DNA of 64,000 bases from Sphingomonas glacialis (GTDB lineage: Bacteria > Pseudomonadota > Alphaproteobacteria > Sphingomonadales > Sphingomonadaceae). Shown here in pieces: positions 6,862 through 16,605 of this stretch (position 1 is the first letter of the stretch; every line of letters starts with the position of its first letter). The notes under the pieces are model-generated. The model ran no database searches and was not told the DNA's origin. It worked only from the letters and a program-made list of their open reading frames with translations. Where the stretch lies: NCBI RefSeq assembly GCF_006439055.1, contig NZ_RCZC01000007.1, forward strand, positions 1-64,000, in the 5' to 3' direction. A program made the position numbers and the translations under genes.

Positions 6862-9792
6862 ATGAAAGCTCGCTGGATCGCCACTGGTGCCGCCGCCCTT
6901 CTGTCCGCAAGCCCGACGCTCGCGCAATCGACCGCGGCGCCGAGCGGCCTCGACCCGCTCGGCCAGATGCAGGCGGTGGCGCCGGCAGCCGACACGGCGT
7001 TCCACTTCCGGCGGCTGCGCGGCGGCGTGCAGTTCACGCTGGGCGGCGTCACCAAATCGGTGATTTTCTATGCCCCCGGCGTGGTCCGGGTGAACGCCAA
7101 TCTCGGGCAATCGTATTGGAACCAGCGCAGCCTCGTGGTGATCCGCGCGCCCGAGGCGGTGCCGTTCAGCGTCCGCGAAACCGCCGCCACGCTCGAACTG
7201 CTCGGGCAAAGGCTGCGCGTCGTCATCGACACGCGCACCGGAGCGGTGAGCTATTACGATCCCTACGGTCGCTTGCTCACGCGCGAGAAGGCCGACGCGC
7301 CGCAATCGATCGACAAGCGCATCATCTCCGACGCGCCGACCTATGAGGTCGAGAACCGCTTCACGCTGAAGTCCGACGAAGGCATTTACGGCTTCGGCTT
7401 CACCAGCGACGACGAGGTCAACCGGCGCGGCAAGGAGCTGCTGCTCGTCCAGACCAATGTCGGCATCATCATCCCGGTGATGGTCTCGACCGAACGCTAC
7501 GGGGTGCTGTGGGACACCTATTCGCAGATGCGCTTCAAGGACGACGCCAAGGGCGCGCGGCTCTGGGCCGAGAGCGCGCCGGGCGGGGTCGATTATTACT
7601 TCATGGCCGGCGACACGATGGACGGCGTGGTCGGCGCTTATCGCTGGCTGACCGGCGACGCGCCGATGTTCCCCAAACAGGCGTTCGGGCTGTTCATGAG
7701 CAAGGAGCGCTACCCGACGCAGGAGCGCATCGTCGATGTCGCGCGCACGTTCCGCAAGGAGGGCTTCCCGCTCGATTACATCGTGCAGGACTGGCAATAT
7801 TGGGGCAGCGACAAGGACGGCACCTGGTCGGGCATGATCTGGGACCCGAAGCGCTATCCCGACCCGGCGGCGATGAGCCGCGAGATCCACGATCTCCACA
7901 TGAAGCTGATGGTGTCGATCTGGCCGTCGATCGGCAACGACACGCCGCTCGCGCGCGAACTCGACGCCGCGGGGCTGCGCTTCGCACCGCTGCACTGGAT
8001 TTCGAAACAGGCGCGCGTCTACGATGCGTATAGCGCCAAGGGCCGCGAGACCTATTTCAAATACATCAAGTCGGGCCTGCTCGACAAAGGCGTCGATGCG
8101 CTGTGGATGGACGGCACCGAGGTCGAGGTCAGCTCGGCGATGTGGAATCCGGTGGACAATGTCCGCGATACCAAGGCGCTCGGCCGCAACGCGATGGGCG
8201 ACTTCACGCGTTACCTGAACCCCTATTCTTTGATGACCACGCAGGGCACCTATGACGGCGAGCGCGCGACCAGCGACAAGCGCGTCTTCACGCTGACGCG
8301 CTCGGCCTGGGCGGGCGCGCAGCGCACCGCGGCGGCGTCGTGGTCGGGAGACATCTACGCGAGTTGGAAGACCTTCGCGCAGCAGGTGTCGGGCGGCGTC
8401 AACGTGACGATCACCGGCAACCCCTATTGGACGCAGGACACCGGCGGCTTCTTCGTCAGCGATTTTCCCGGCGGCGAGAAGAATCCGGCATGGCGCGAGC
8501 TGTTCGCGCGCTGGTTCCAATATGCGACCTTCAACCCGATCATGCGCGTCCACGGCACCAACGTCGAACGCGAGCCGTACATCTTCAAGACGCTCGACCC
8601 GGCGGTCTACAAGACGCTGCTCGACAGCGTGAACCTCCGCTATCGGCTGTTGCCCTATATCTACAGCCTCAGCGCGCAGGTGACCTCGGCCGGCTACACG
8701 CTGATGCGCGCGCTGCCGATGGATTTCCCCGACGACCCCGCGGTGCGCAATGTCAACGACAGCTTCATGTTCGGATCGTCGCTGCTTGTCCATCCGGTGA
8801 CGCGCGCGATGTACCACATCCTGCCGTCTGCCGCGTCGGTGGTGCCCGCGGAGAATCTTCGCAGCACCGATGGCAAGCGCGGGCTCACCGTGCAGTATTT
8901 CGCGGGCGAGAATTTCGAGAAGGCGGCTGGGAGCGGATCGGATGCGCAGATCGACCACACCTGGCCCGATCCACCGCTCGCCGAACTGCCGTCGGGGTTG
9001 ACTTCGCTCAGCCATTTCTCGGCCCGCTGGCAGGGCGATCTGATCGCGCCCGAGGACGGCACCTATGAGATCGGCCTGACCGGCAATGACGGGATGCGGC
9101 TGTTCCTCGGCGGCAAGCCCGTGATCGACGACTGGAACCGCAGCGCGACGCGCTCGCGCGTGATGCGCTACACGCTCAAGCAAGGCGAGCGGCTGCCGGT
9201 GCGGCTCGAATTCTTCCATCCCGAGGGCGGGCGCGTGTTCCGCTTCATCTGGCGCACCCCGAGCGACTTGAAGCGCGATGCCGCGGTGCTCGACGCGCCG
9301 CGCGACCTGACGATGCGGACCTACCTGCCGCGCGGGAACGCCTGGTATGATTTCTGGACCAACGAGCGCTACCCCGGCGGCGATACGGTGGCGCGCGAAG
9401 CACCGCTCGATGTGATGCCGCTCTATGTCCGCGCCGGGGCGATCGTACCGATGGGCCCCGTGCTGCAATATGCGACCGAAAAGCCCGATGCGCCGTACGA
9501 GATCCGCGTCTATCCCGGAGCGGACGGTCGCTTCACGCTCTATGAGGATGACAACGAGACCTATGCCTATGAGAAAGGGCAGGCGGCACGGTACGATCTT
9601 GCGTGGGACGATGCCAAGCGGACGCTGGCGATCGGCGCGCGGCATGGTTCCTTCCCCGGCATGGTGGGGCAACGGACGTTGAAGGTCGTCGTGATCGATC
9701 CTGCGGGTGGCGATCAGACCAAGCAACGCGATACGCGAACATTGCAGTATGACGGACATGCGGTCAGCCTTGCTTTCGGTCGCGCCGGCTGA
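6862..9792 (+). CDS. GH31 alpha-xylosidase-type glycosidase with PA14 domain
   Basis: A 976-residue secreted GH31 enzyme. The signal peptide ends SPTLAQS. The catalytic nucleophile is Asp417 in ALWMDGTEVEV and the acid/base is Asp497 in SWSGDIYASW. A PA14-like domain is inserted at about residues 675-800 (LTVQYFAGENFEKAAG to FRFIWRTPSDL), a layout known from bacterial alpha-xylosidases acting on xyloglucan oligosaccharides. The C-terminal beta domain follows (YVRAGAIVPMGPVLQY, LYEDDNETYAYE). It is the last gene of the DUF1593-GH43-GH31 operon, which suggests hemicellulose side-chain removal. Alpha-xylosidase is favoured over alpha-glucosidase because of the PA14 insert; the exact bond is inferred. 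Confidence 0.92.
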   Translation: MKARWIATGAAALLSASPTLAQSTAAPSGLDPLGQMQAVAPAADTAFHFRRLRGGVQFTLGGVTKSVIFYAPGVVRVNANLGQSYWNQRSLVVIRAPEAVPFSVRETAATLELLGQRLRVVIDTRTGAVSYYDPYGRLLTREKADAPQSIDKRIISDAPTYEVENRFTLKSDEGIYGFGFTSDDEVNRRGKELLLVQTNVGIIIPVMVSTERYGVLWDTYSQMRFKDDAKGARLWAESAPGGVDYYFMAGDTMDGVVGAYRWLTGDAPMFPKQAFGLFMSKERYPTQERIVDVARTFRKEGFPLDYIVQDWQYWGSDKDGTWSGMIWDPKRYPDPAAMSREIHDLHMKLMVSIWPSIGNDTPLARELDAAGLRFAPLHWISKQARVYDAYSAKGRETYFKYIKSGLLDKGVDALWMDGTEVEVSSAMWNPVDNVRDTKALGRNAMGDFTRYLNPYSLMTTQGTYDGERATSDKRVFTLTRSAWAGAQRTAAASWSGDIYASWKTFAQQVSGGVNVTITGNPYWTQDTGGFFVSDFPGGEKNPAWRELFARWFQYATFNPIMRVHGTNVEREPYIFKTLDPAVYKTLLDSVNLRYRLLPYIYSLSAQVTSAGYTLMRALPMDFPDDPAVRNVNDSFMFGSSLLVHPVTRAMYHILPSAASVVPAENLRSTDGKRGLTVQYFAGENFEKAAGSGSDAQIDHTWPDPPLAELPSGLTSLSHFSARWQGDLIAPEDGTYEIGLTGNDGMRLFLGGKPVIDDWNRSATRSRVMRYTLKQGERLPVRLEFFHPEGGRVFRFIWRTPSDLKRDAAVLDAPRDLTMRTYLPRGNAWYDFWTNERYPGGDTVAREAPLDVMPLYVRAGAIVPMGPVLQYATEKPDAPYEIRVYPGADGRFTLYEDDNETYAYEKGQAARYDLAWDDAKRTLAIGARHGSFPGMVGQRTLKVVVIDPAGGDQTKQRDTRTLQYDGHAVSLAFGRAG

Positions 9793-9805
9793 TGCAATCT
9801 CGACC

Positions 9806-9841
9806 TGCTGGCGAGCCAGGCGCGCGCTTGGCTCGCCAGCA
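9806..9841 (+). terminator. strong hairpin after the GH operon
   Basis: A perfect 12-bp stem (GCTGGCGAGCCA with TGGCTCGCCAGC, one further pair outside) starts 14 bases after the GH31 stop. No U-tract follows, so it may be an RNA 3'-end stabiliser or a Rho-assisted end rather than a classic intrinsic terminator. Confidence 0.5.
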
Positions 9842-10036
9842 AGTCCCGGTCTGTGGCGCGTCGCGCTGCGGCCTGCTCAGCGGACTGCACGTCCGATACC
9901 GGCCATGCAGCCGCCATCCCTTCCTGCCAGGGAACGAGCCGAACCACTTCCGCTATCTCAAGGGCCGTCCCGCCTTATCAGCAGGCGATGGCAACCGGCT
10001 GCTCGCGGATCTCGAAGACATGCCGTCCGCGAGCGG

Positions 10037-10930
10037 TCAGAACGTGTAGGCCAGCCCGACGGCGCCGAGCCATTGATCGGGTGATCCGGCGTCCTTGACG
10101 AGCGGGCTTCGGCCGATGCTGTTGACGACGCGGCCATAGCTGCCGGTGCCGAACAGCTTGAGACCGTGGAGCAGATCGCCCGTCAGCGCATAGCCGCCGA
10201 CCAGGCCGACGTTCCAGCTCTTCAGGCCGCCCTTCGCGTTATAGACCGCCAGGCCGCTCGCCGCGCTTTGCGCCGCTGATACGCTGTAATAGCTGCGCGC
10301 ATAGCCGTCCTCGACGATCTCGGCCGATCCATAGATGCCGACGGCGGCCTTGATCGAAAGCGGCGTGTAATAGGTGATGTTGGGTTGCCAGATGCCGCTG
10401 TCGTGCACGCCCGTCACGTCGTGGCGATAGCTGAGCGATACGGACAGCTTGTCGTACGGGCTCGTCAGCACGCCCGTCTTGCCGATCCCGACGATGCCGC
10501 CCAGTTCGAGCGCGATGGGGCGCTTCCCGAGCGCACGTAAGCGCAGGTCGGCGATATCCTTGAGCGACGAGCGGTTGAAGTTGAGGCTGGCGATCGGACC
10601 GGCCTGAAAATCCCATTGCGCGCCGGGTTTGTCGCGGATCAGATCGATGGCGAGCTGGTTGCCGGTCAGGACGAAGCCATAGCCCTTGATGCTCCCGATC
10701 GCGACGGGTGCGGGCGTCGCGCGATAGTCGTTCGAGCCTTCGTAATCGGGCAGATAGGCACCGACCGCGCCGATCGTCACGGTGTCGCGGTCGAGGTTTG
10801 GCACCGTCGCGGGTGCGGGCTGCGCGGATGGATCGGCAGCCGGCGCCTGTTGCGCGGTTGCGGGCGGGGCGGCCAGGCCGAATCCGGCAAGGCACAGGCT
10901 GGCCGCGAGGGTGTTCAGGAAAGGGGGCAT
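10037..10930 (-). CDS. MipA/OmpV family outer-membrane protein
   Basis: A 297-residue outer-membrane beta-barrel protein. The signal peptide is followed by a Pro/Ala-rich linker; the mature part starts VTIGAVGAYLPDYEGSNDYR, characteristic of MipA/OmpV proteins, and the C-terminus GAVGLAYTF has the terminal aromatic of outer-membrane barrels. MipA of E. coli scaffolds MltA and PBP1B; many homologues near efflux genes have unknown roles. The gene follows the RND outer-membrane channel by 39 bases on the same strand and is likely the last gene of that operon. Confidence 0.88.
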   Translation of the reverse strand: MPPFLNTLAASLCLAGFGLAAPPATAQQAPAADPSAQPAPATVPNLDRDTVTIGAVGAYLPDYEGSNDYRATPAPVAIGSIKGYGFVLTGNQLAIDLIRDKPGAQWDFQAGPIASLNFNRSSLKDIADLRLRALGKRPIALELGGIVGIGKTGVLTSPYDKLSVSLSYRHDVTGVHDSGIWQPNITYYTPLSIKAAVGIYGSAEIVEDGYARSYYSVSAAQSAASGLAVYNAKGGLKSWNVGLVGGYALTGDLLHGLKLFGTGSYGRVVNSIGRSPLVKDAGSPDQWLGAVGLAYTF

Positions 10931-10969
10931 GAAAAGGTCCTTGGGTGGGGAGGGTGAGAAAGCGAAAGG

Positions 10970-12379
10970 TCAGCCGCCAAGCCCGCGGCGGAGCTGGATC
11001 TGCGCGAGCAGCGCGGCGATGCGGAGCCGCACGCGTGCGGTTTCCGCGGTGACCATCGCCGCACGCGCGTCGAGCAACGGCGCGGCGGCGATATCGCCAC
11101 GACGGAAGCGCGCTTCGAGCGCGGCTACGGTCTGCTGGCGGGCTTGCAACTCGGCATCGGCAAGGGTGCCGCGCGTCTGAAGCGTGCGGACCAGGCCGAG
11201 CGCGTCATCGACTTCGCGCCACGCACCGCGCACCGTTTGCTGATAGGCCAGAGCGGCGCCGCGCTGTTCCGACGTGCGCACCGCGACCTGACCCCGGATC
11301 CGCCCGCCATCGAAGATCGGCAGCGAGACGCTCGGGCCGATGCTCGTGTTGCGCACATTCCAGCCGAGCGCGTCGAGGTTGAGCGCATCGAGGCTGAACA
11401 GTCCGGTCAGGCTGATGTTCGGATAGAAATCCGCCTGCGCGACGCCGATCGCCGCGGTCGCGCCGTGGAGCTTCGCCTCGGCCGCCACGATGTCTGGCCT
11501 GTTGCGAGCGAGGTCCGAGGACAGCCGACCTGCCGGCGCTTCCGGGGCGGGGAGCGCGTAGGCGTCGTTCGGCGCAACCGGCTGCGCATCGGGATCGCTG
11601 CCGATCAGCACGGCGAGCGCGCGGCTGGCGCGAGCGGCCTGGTCGTCGAGATCGGACAGGTCGTCGCGGATCTGCCGGTCGCGCGATTGCGCCTCGGCCA
11701 AGTCGATCGGGGTCGCCAGGCCGCGGCTGGTCAGCGTGGTCGCGATGGCGATGGATTGTGCGGCCATCGCCTGACGCTCTGCCGCCAACCGCCGTTCCGC
11801 CCACAGGCCGCGGAGCTGGAAATAGCCGCATGCGACCTCGGCCTGGACCGAGAGCCGGACCCCGCGGGCCTCGGCGTCGGTCGCCGCGAGCGACGCCTGG
11901 GCGCTCTCGATCTGGCGCCGGTGCTTGCCCCACAGGTCGAGCTCCCAGTTTGCCCCGGCGCCGACACTGTAGAGATTGAAGTCGACCCCCTTGGGCGACT
12001 GCGCCACGCTCTCCAGCCCCAGCAAGGGCGCGGCGATCGCGGCGATGCCTTTGGTGCCGATCCGCTCGCGGCTGTAGCTTGCCTGGCCGGACAGGGTGGG
12101 TGCCGCGTCCGCCCTGGCGAGACCCCGCGTCGCGCGCGCGGCTTCGATCCGCTCGAGCGCGATGCGAAGGTCGAGATTGGCCGTGTCCGCTTTGTCCTCG
12201 AGCGCATCGAGCACCGGATCGCTGAACACGCGCCACCAGCGCGCCTCCGCCGGCGCAGCGCCACGCGCTTGCCACGCAACCGGCAGGGCAGGGGTCGGCC
12301 GCACGAAGTCGGGGCCGACGGTACACCCTGCCAGGAGCATCAGGCCGAACAGGGAGGAGAGGCTGCGGCGGTTACGCAT
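10970..12379 (-). CDS. RND efflux outer-membrane lipoprotein (NodT/OprM-like)
   Basis: A 469-residue TolC-like outer-membrane factor. It starts with a lipoprotein signal (LLAGCTVGPDF, lipidated Cys at 19), which defines the NodT/OprM class. Two coiled-coil repeats are visible (IALERIEAARATRGLARADA; DFYPNISLTGLFSLDAL). Its start overlaps the permease stop by eight bases, showing tight coupling. It forms the exit duct of the tripartite pump encoded by the two upstream genes. Confidence 0.94.
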   Translation of the reverse strand: MRNRRSLSSLFGLMLLAGCTVGPDFVRPTPALPVAWQARGAAPAEARWWRVFSDPVLDALEDKADTANLDLRIALERIEAARATRGLARADAAPTLSGQASYSRERIGTKGIAAIAAPLLGLESVAQSPKGVDFNLYSVGAGANWELDLWGKHRRQIESAQASLAATDAEARGVRLSVQAEVACGYFQLRGLWAERRLAAERQAMAAQSIAIATTLTSRGLATPIDLAEAQSRDRQIRDDLSDLDDQAARASRALAVLIGSDPDAQPVAPNDAYALPAPEAPAGRLSSDLARNRPDIVAAEAKLHGATAAIGVAQADFYPNISLTGLFSLDALNLDALGWNVRNTSIGPSVSLPIFDGGRIRGQVAVRTSEQRGAALAYQQTVRGAWREVDDALGLVRTLQTRGTLADAELQARQQTVAALEARFRRGDIAAAPLLDARAAMVTAETARVRLRIAALLAQIQLRRGLGG

Positions 12380-15300
12380 GGGTCGGCTCCGGCGTGTCGC
12401 TGCGACCGAAGGCGAGCGCGTAGAGCGCCGGCAAAGCGAGCAGCGTGAGGAGGGTGGCGCCGATCAGCCCGCCGATCATCACGATCGCCATCGGCCCCCA
12501 GAAGATGTTGAAACACAGAGGCACGAAGGCGAGCACGGCAGCGAGCGCGGTCAGCACCACGGGTCGCGAGCGCGCGACCGTCGCCGCGATGATCGCCGCG
12601 CGCAGATCGCCATCGGGCGCGTCGGCGTGATCGCGCTGGACCTGATCGACCAGGATGATCGCATTGCGCATGATCATCCCCGCCAGCGCGATCAGCCCGA
12701 GCAGCGCGACGAACCCGAAGGGCTGGCCGGTGACGAGCAAGGCAACGACCGCGCCGATCAGCCCGAGCGGGGCGGTGGCGAGCACGAGCAGCGTCCGCCC
12801 CACGCTCTGCAACTGGATCATCAGCAGGAGCAGCATCGCGGCGAGCGTGACCGGCAGCAATTGGTAGATCGCCGTGTTCGCCTTGGCCGACAGTTCCTCG
12901 TCGCCGCCGGTCTCGATCCGGTATCCCGCCGGAAGCGCGGCGGCGATCGCCGCGACACGCGGTGCAGCGTCTGTCAGGATCTCGGCGGGCTGGACGTCGC
13001 CGAGCGTATCCGCCTCGGCCGTGACGACGCGTTCGCCGCTCCGCGTCCAGAGCATCGGATCGTCGGTGGCGATCGCCATGTGCCCGATTTGCCGCAGCGG
13101 TACCGGACCGTTCGGCGTCGGCACGGCCACGTCGAGCAGCCGGGCGGGGTCGGTGCGGTCGGAGGCTCGCCCGCGCACCACCACACCGATCCGTTTGGTG
13201 TCTTGCAGTATTTCGCCCGCCGGTTGCCCCGACAAGACCGTGTCGAGCGCCTCCGCGACCTGAGCGCGATCGACCCCGAGTGCGGCGGCGCGGCCTGGAT
13301 CGAGCTCGAACCGCGCGACCGGCGTCTGCGCGCCCCAATTGACCTGGACGGCCGTCGTGCCCGGGGTCGCCCGCAGGATGCCCGTCAGCCGGTCGGCGAT
13401 CGCGCGCAAGCGGGTCGGGTCGGCACCGATCACGCGATACTGGATCGGAAAACCCGCACTCGGCCCGAGCGACAGGCGGTGGACGTGGATCTTGGCGGCG
13501 GTCGCGAGCGCAGGATCGGTCAGCCGCGCGATGATCCGCTCGCGCGCGGCGAGATCGGTCGCGACCAGCACCATCGTCGCGGTGGCCGGGTTCGGCAGCA
13601 GCGGCGCATAGGGCAGATAGAAACGCGGCGCGCCCTGTCCGACATAGCTGTCGAGATGCCGGATGTCTGGGCTCCCCGCGAGCGTCCGTTCGAGCCGTGC
13701 TACCGCTGCACTGGTCGCCTCGATCGACGCGCCGGGTTGCAGGCTGACGTCGACGACCACCTCGGGGCGATCGGACAGCGGAAAGAATTGCTGGCGGACC
13801 AGCAGCATCCCGCCACCGCTCGCCAACAGCAACCCGAGCGTGACCAGCACCACCAGTCGGCCATGATCGATGCACCAGGCAACGCTCGCGGCCAGCCGGC
13901 GGTAGAGCGGCGTATCGTACAGCGCAGCGCCGCCATGGCCCGACGCCACCTCGGGCAGCAGTCGCACGCCGAGATACGGCGTGAACACCACCGCGACGAC
14001 CCAGCTGACGATCAGCGCCGAGCCCGTCACCCAGAAGATTCCGCCGGCATATTCGCTGGTGGTCGATTCGGCGAAGCCGACCGGCAGGAACCCGATCACG
14101 GTGAGCAGCGTCCCCGTCAGCATCGGAAAGGCGGTGTGCGTCCAGGCGAAGGCGGCGGCGTCGGCACGGCTCGCGCCCTGCTCGAGCTGGACGACCATCG
14201 CCTCGACGCTGATGATCGCATCGTCGACCAGCAGGCCGAGCGACAGGATCAGCGCGCCGAGCGAGATCCGTTCGAGCCCGATCCCGCTCGCGCCCATGAA
14301 CAAGGCGACGATCGCGAGCGTCAACGGGACCGACAGCGCCACCACGATCCCGGTGCGCCAGCCGAGCGTCACGAACGCGACGATCAGCACGACCGCAAGC
14401 GCGACGAAGAACTTGATGAGGAAGGTATCGACCGCCTCGCGGATATTCTCGCTCTGGTCCTCGACCTGGGTGAGCGACACGCCCGCGGGAAGCTGCCGAC
14501 GGATGCCGTCCGCCGCGTCGCGCAGATGCTGCCCGAGCGCGAGGCCGTCGGCCCCGGGTTCCATCGCGATCGCCAGCGTCACCGCGGGTCGCCCGGCATG
14601 GCGCACCAGCGCGTCGGGGGGATCGGCATAGCCGCGGCTGACTGTGGCGACATCCGCGACCCGCAGCGCACCGCTGGGGCCCGACAGCCGCGTCTGCTCG
14701 ACCGCCGCGACGCCGTCGAGCGTGTCCCCGACCCGGACCGGCACGCGCACCGACTGCTCGCTGATGCCCGCTGGCGTGATCAGCGTTCGCTGCGTGAGCG
14801 TGCGGGCAATCTGCCCCGGCGTGATGCCCATCGCGGCCAGCCGCCGCGGATCGAAGTCGACGAACAGCTTGCGCGGGATCTCGCCGCTGATCTGCGCCTT
14901 GGCGACGCCGGGCAGGCGCAGCATCGTGTCGCGCGCCTGCTCGGCAAGCTGGACGAGCCGGGCGTTGTCGGCGCCGGTCAGCGTGAAGACATAGCCATAG
15001 ACATAGGCATTGTCCTCGTCCGCACTGACGCTTGCGCCTTGCGGCAGGCTCGGCTCGATATCCTTGAGCCGCTTGCGCACCTGTTGCCAGGTGTCCGCGA
15101 CACGGTCTTTCGGCGCGCTGTCCTGCAGCGACACGCGCGTCACGCAGCCGCCCTCGACGCAATAGGTTTCGAGGAAATCGAGGTGATCGATCGCGCGGAG
15201 CGTCCGCTCGATCGGGCCGCCGATCTGCGCCTGCATCTGCGCGGGGGACGCCCCCGGCCAGGTGCCGGCCACGATCATCTCCTTGAGCGTGAAGCCGGGA

Positions 15301-15425
15301 TCCTCGTCGCGCCCGAGCATCAGGAATTGCGCGGCCCCGGCCGCGAACAGGATGGCGATCAGGAAGCCGACCAGCGCGGGATGGCGGATCGCCCAGCGGG
15401 AGAGATTGAAGCGATCCATCGTCAC
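12372..15425 (-). CDS. RND efflux inner-membrane permease
   Basis: A 1017-residue RND transporter with twelve predicted membrane helices and two large periplasmic loops. The proton-relay motif GLLVDDAIISVEAMV (TM4 Asp-Asp pair) and the equivalent second-half motif GLIALAGMIMRNAIILVDQV are present. The family includes AcrB-like drug pumps; the charged metal-pump signature is not evident, so small organic molecules are the likely cargo. The start is a GTG at 15425 overlapping the adaptor stop; an ATG two codons later (15419) is an alternative. The gene lies between adaptor and outer-membrane channel in one operon. Confidence 0.95.
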   Translation of the reverse strand: MTMDRFNLSRWAIRHPALVGFLIAILFAAGAAQFLMLGRDEDPGFTLKEMIVAGTWPGASPAQMQAQIGGPIERTLRAIDHLDFLETYCVEGGCVTRVSLQDSAPKDRVADTWQQVRKRLKDIEPSLPQGASVSADEDNAYVYGYVFTLTGADNARLVQLAEQARDTMLRLPGVAKAQISGEIPRKLFVDFDPRRLAAMGITPGQIARTLTQRTLITPAGISEQSVRVPVRVGDTLDGVAAVEQTRLSGPSGALRVADVATVSRGYADPPDALVRHAGRPAVTLAIAMEPGADGLALGQHLRDAADGIRRQLPAGVSLTQVEDQSENIREAVDTFLIKFFVALAVVLIVAFVTLGWRTGIVVALSVPLTLAIVALFMGASGIGLERISLGALILSLGLLVDDAIISVEAMVVQLEQGASRADAAAFAWTHTAFPMLTGTLLTVIGFLPVGFAESTTSEYAGGIFWVTGSALIVSWVVAVVFTPYLGVRLLPEVASGHGGAALYDTPLYRRLAASVAWCIDHGRLVVLVTLGLLLASGGGMLLVRQQFFPLSDRPEVVVDVSLQPGASIEATSAAVARLERTLAGSPDIRHLDSYVGQGAPRFYLPYAPLLPNPATATMVLVATDLAARERIIARLTDPALATAAKIHVHRLSLGPSAGFPIQYRVIGADPTRLRAIADRLTGILRATPGTTAVQVNWGAQTPVARFELDPGRAAALGVDRAQVAEALDTVLSGQPAGEILQDTKRIGVVVRGRASDRTDPARLLDVAVPTPNGPVPLRQIGHMAIATDDPMLWTRSGERVVTAEADTLGDVQPAEILTDAAPRVAAIAAALPAGYRIETGGDEELSAKANTAIYQLLPVTLAAMLLLLMIQLQSVGRTLLVLATAPLGLIGAVVALLVTGQPFGFVALLGLIALAGMIMRNAIILVDQVQRDHADAPDGDLRAAIIAATVARSRPVVLTALAAVLAFVPLCFNIFWGPMAIVMIGGLIGATLLTLLALPALYALAFGRSDTPEPTHA

Positions 15426-16510
15426 AGGCCGCCCTGGACGTAGCCCGCCGCGACGACCCGCTGCCCTTCGGCGAGCGTATCCCCGCCGCTGGCGACGATG
15501 CGCTGCCCGTCCTCCAATCCGGCGACCAGCGCCTCGTCGCCGCGCAGCTCGAGGATGCTGATCGGCTGGCGGTGCACAGTGTGGCCGGTCACCAGCCAGA
15601 CATGCCCCCGCCCACCGCGACCGCTGACCGCCGCGAGCGGGATGCGGATGCGCGGCCCGATCTGGTCGGACGCTATCGCGACCGAGGCGGAGCTGTTGAA
15701 GGGCAGGGCGCCCGGCCGCGCGGGCAGGACGAAGCGCGCCGCGCGGAGTCGCAACAGACTGTCCCCGGCGGGCGCGAGGCGGCGCAGCCGCGCGCGAACG
15801 ACTATGCCCGCCTGCGAGGGGAAGGAGATGGCGGCGGTGCTGTCGGCGCCCAGTCGCATCGTCTCGGGGAGTTTGACCTCGACTTCCGCATCGCCCGCGG
15901 CGAGACGAACGACGACGCTGCCCGCATCGACCACGGTGCCGGGCTCGATCAGGCGATCGGTCACCACGCCGGCTTCGGGCGCGACGAGCACCGCGTCGCT
16001 TAGCATCGTCCGGCTGCGATCGAGCGCCGCATGGGCGGCATCGCGTCGCGCGGCGGCGGCGGCGGCGCTCAGCGCGCGGGCTTTCACATCTGCACTCGAC
16101 AGCGCGCCGGTTGCGTCCAGCCCCTGCGCGCGTCTCGCCGAATCCTGTGCCTGCACTGCTTCGGCGGTAGTCGCCGCCAGATCGGCGCGCGCTTGCCGCG
16201 TGGCGGCATTCAGGTCGCTGCTCGCCAGCCGCGCCAACACCTGGCCCTTGCGGACATGATCGCCGACCTCGACGCTCAGCAGCGCGATCCGGCCACCCGT
16301 CCTGAAGCCGAGGCCGATGTCACGCCGCGGCCGCACCACCCCATCGAGCGTGGCGCTGTCGCCGCCGCTGTGATGCGCGACGACCAGATCGACGAGCGTC
16401 GCGGAAGACGTTTCCGGCGGCTTAGGCGTCGAGCAGCCTGCGATCGAGACAGCGGCAATCAGTGCGGCGCAGCAACGGGCTGCGGCGCGAGCGGGAATAC
16501 GGGGGAACAT
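15422..16510 (-). CDS. RND efflux periplasmic adaptor lipoprotein
   Basis: A 362-residue membrane-fusion protein. A lipobox (VSIAGCSTPKPP) anchors it; the barrel/lipoyl half-motif GGRIALLSVEVGDHVRKGQV and the return LVAPEAGVVTDRLIEPGTVV flank an alpha-helical hairpin (residues ~100-160). It joins the inner permease to the outer channel. The stop overlaps the permease start by four bases. A hairpin (16517-16536) sits directly before the ATG and may occlude the weak ribosome site. Confidence 0.94.
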   Translation of the reverse strand: MFPRIPARAAARCCAALIAAVSIAGCSTPKPPETSSATLVDLVVAHHSGGDSATLDGVVRPRRDIGLGFRTGGRIALLSVEVGDHVRKGQVLARLASSDLNAATRQARADLAATTAEAVQAQDSARRAQGLDATGALSSADVKARALSAAAAAARRDAAHAALDRSRTMLSDAVLVAPEAGVVTDRLIEPGTVVDAGSVVVRLAAGDAEVEVKLPETMRLGADSTAAISFPSQAGIVVRARLRRLAPAGDSLLRLRAARFVLPARPGALPFNSSASVAIASDQIGPRIRIPLAAVSGRGGRGHVWLVTGHTVHRQPISILELRGDEALVAGLEDGQRIVASGGDTLAEGQRVVAAGYVQGGL

Positions 16511-16516
16511 AAGCGG

Positions 16517-16536
16517 GCCTCGTGACGTGACGAGGC
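16517..16536 (-). promoter_or_regulatory. hairpin before the adaptor start codon
   Basis: Seven-base arms GCCTCGT and ACGAGGC enclose a six-base loop directly upstream of the adaptor ATG (16510). The AGG of the likely ribosome site is part of the stem, so translation could be damped. Low-level evidence only. Confidence 0.35.
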
Positions 16537-16575
16537 TGCCGATGCCAATCCTGCGGTGGGGTTACGCGCCGATCC

Positions 16576-16599
16576 TCGAAAACGACCGGTCGTTTTCGA
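16576..16599. promoter_or_regulatory. 24-bp perfect palindrome before RND operon
   Basis: The sequence from 16576 to 16599 equals its own reverse complement over 24 bases, with the core AACGACCGGTCGTT flanked by TCGAA/TTCGA-type arms. It lies between the AraC-type regulator stop and the adaptor gene, 66 bases from the adaptor ATG. A GACCGGTC core is typical of TetR-family operators at efflux genes. It could also fold into a 10-bp hairpin as a weak terminator of the regulator transcript, but no U-tract follows. Confidence 0.65.
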
Positions 16600-16605
16600 A
16601 ATCGA

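Noticed and set aside
6802-9759. 985-residue reverse frame opposite the GH31 gene
   Set aside because: Low-complexity Arg/His/Gly-rich translation; GH31 on the forward strand has intact catalytic residues.
12096-15443. 1115-residue forward frame opposite the RND genes
   Set aside because: Composition is Arg/Asp/Gln/His repeats without motifs; the reverse strand encodes complete RND proteins.
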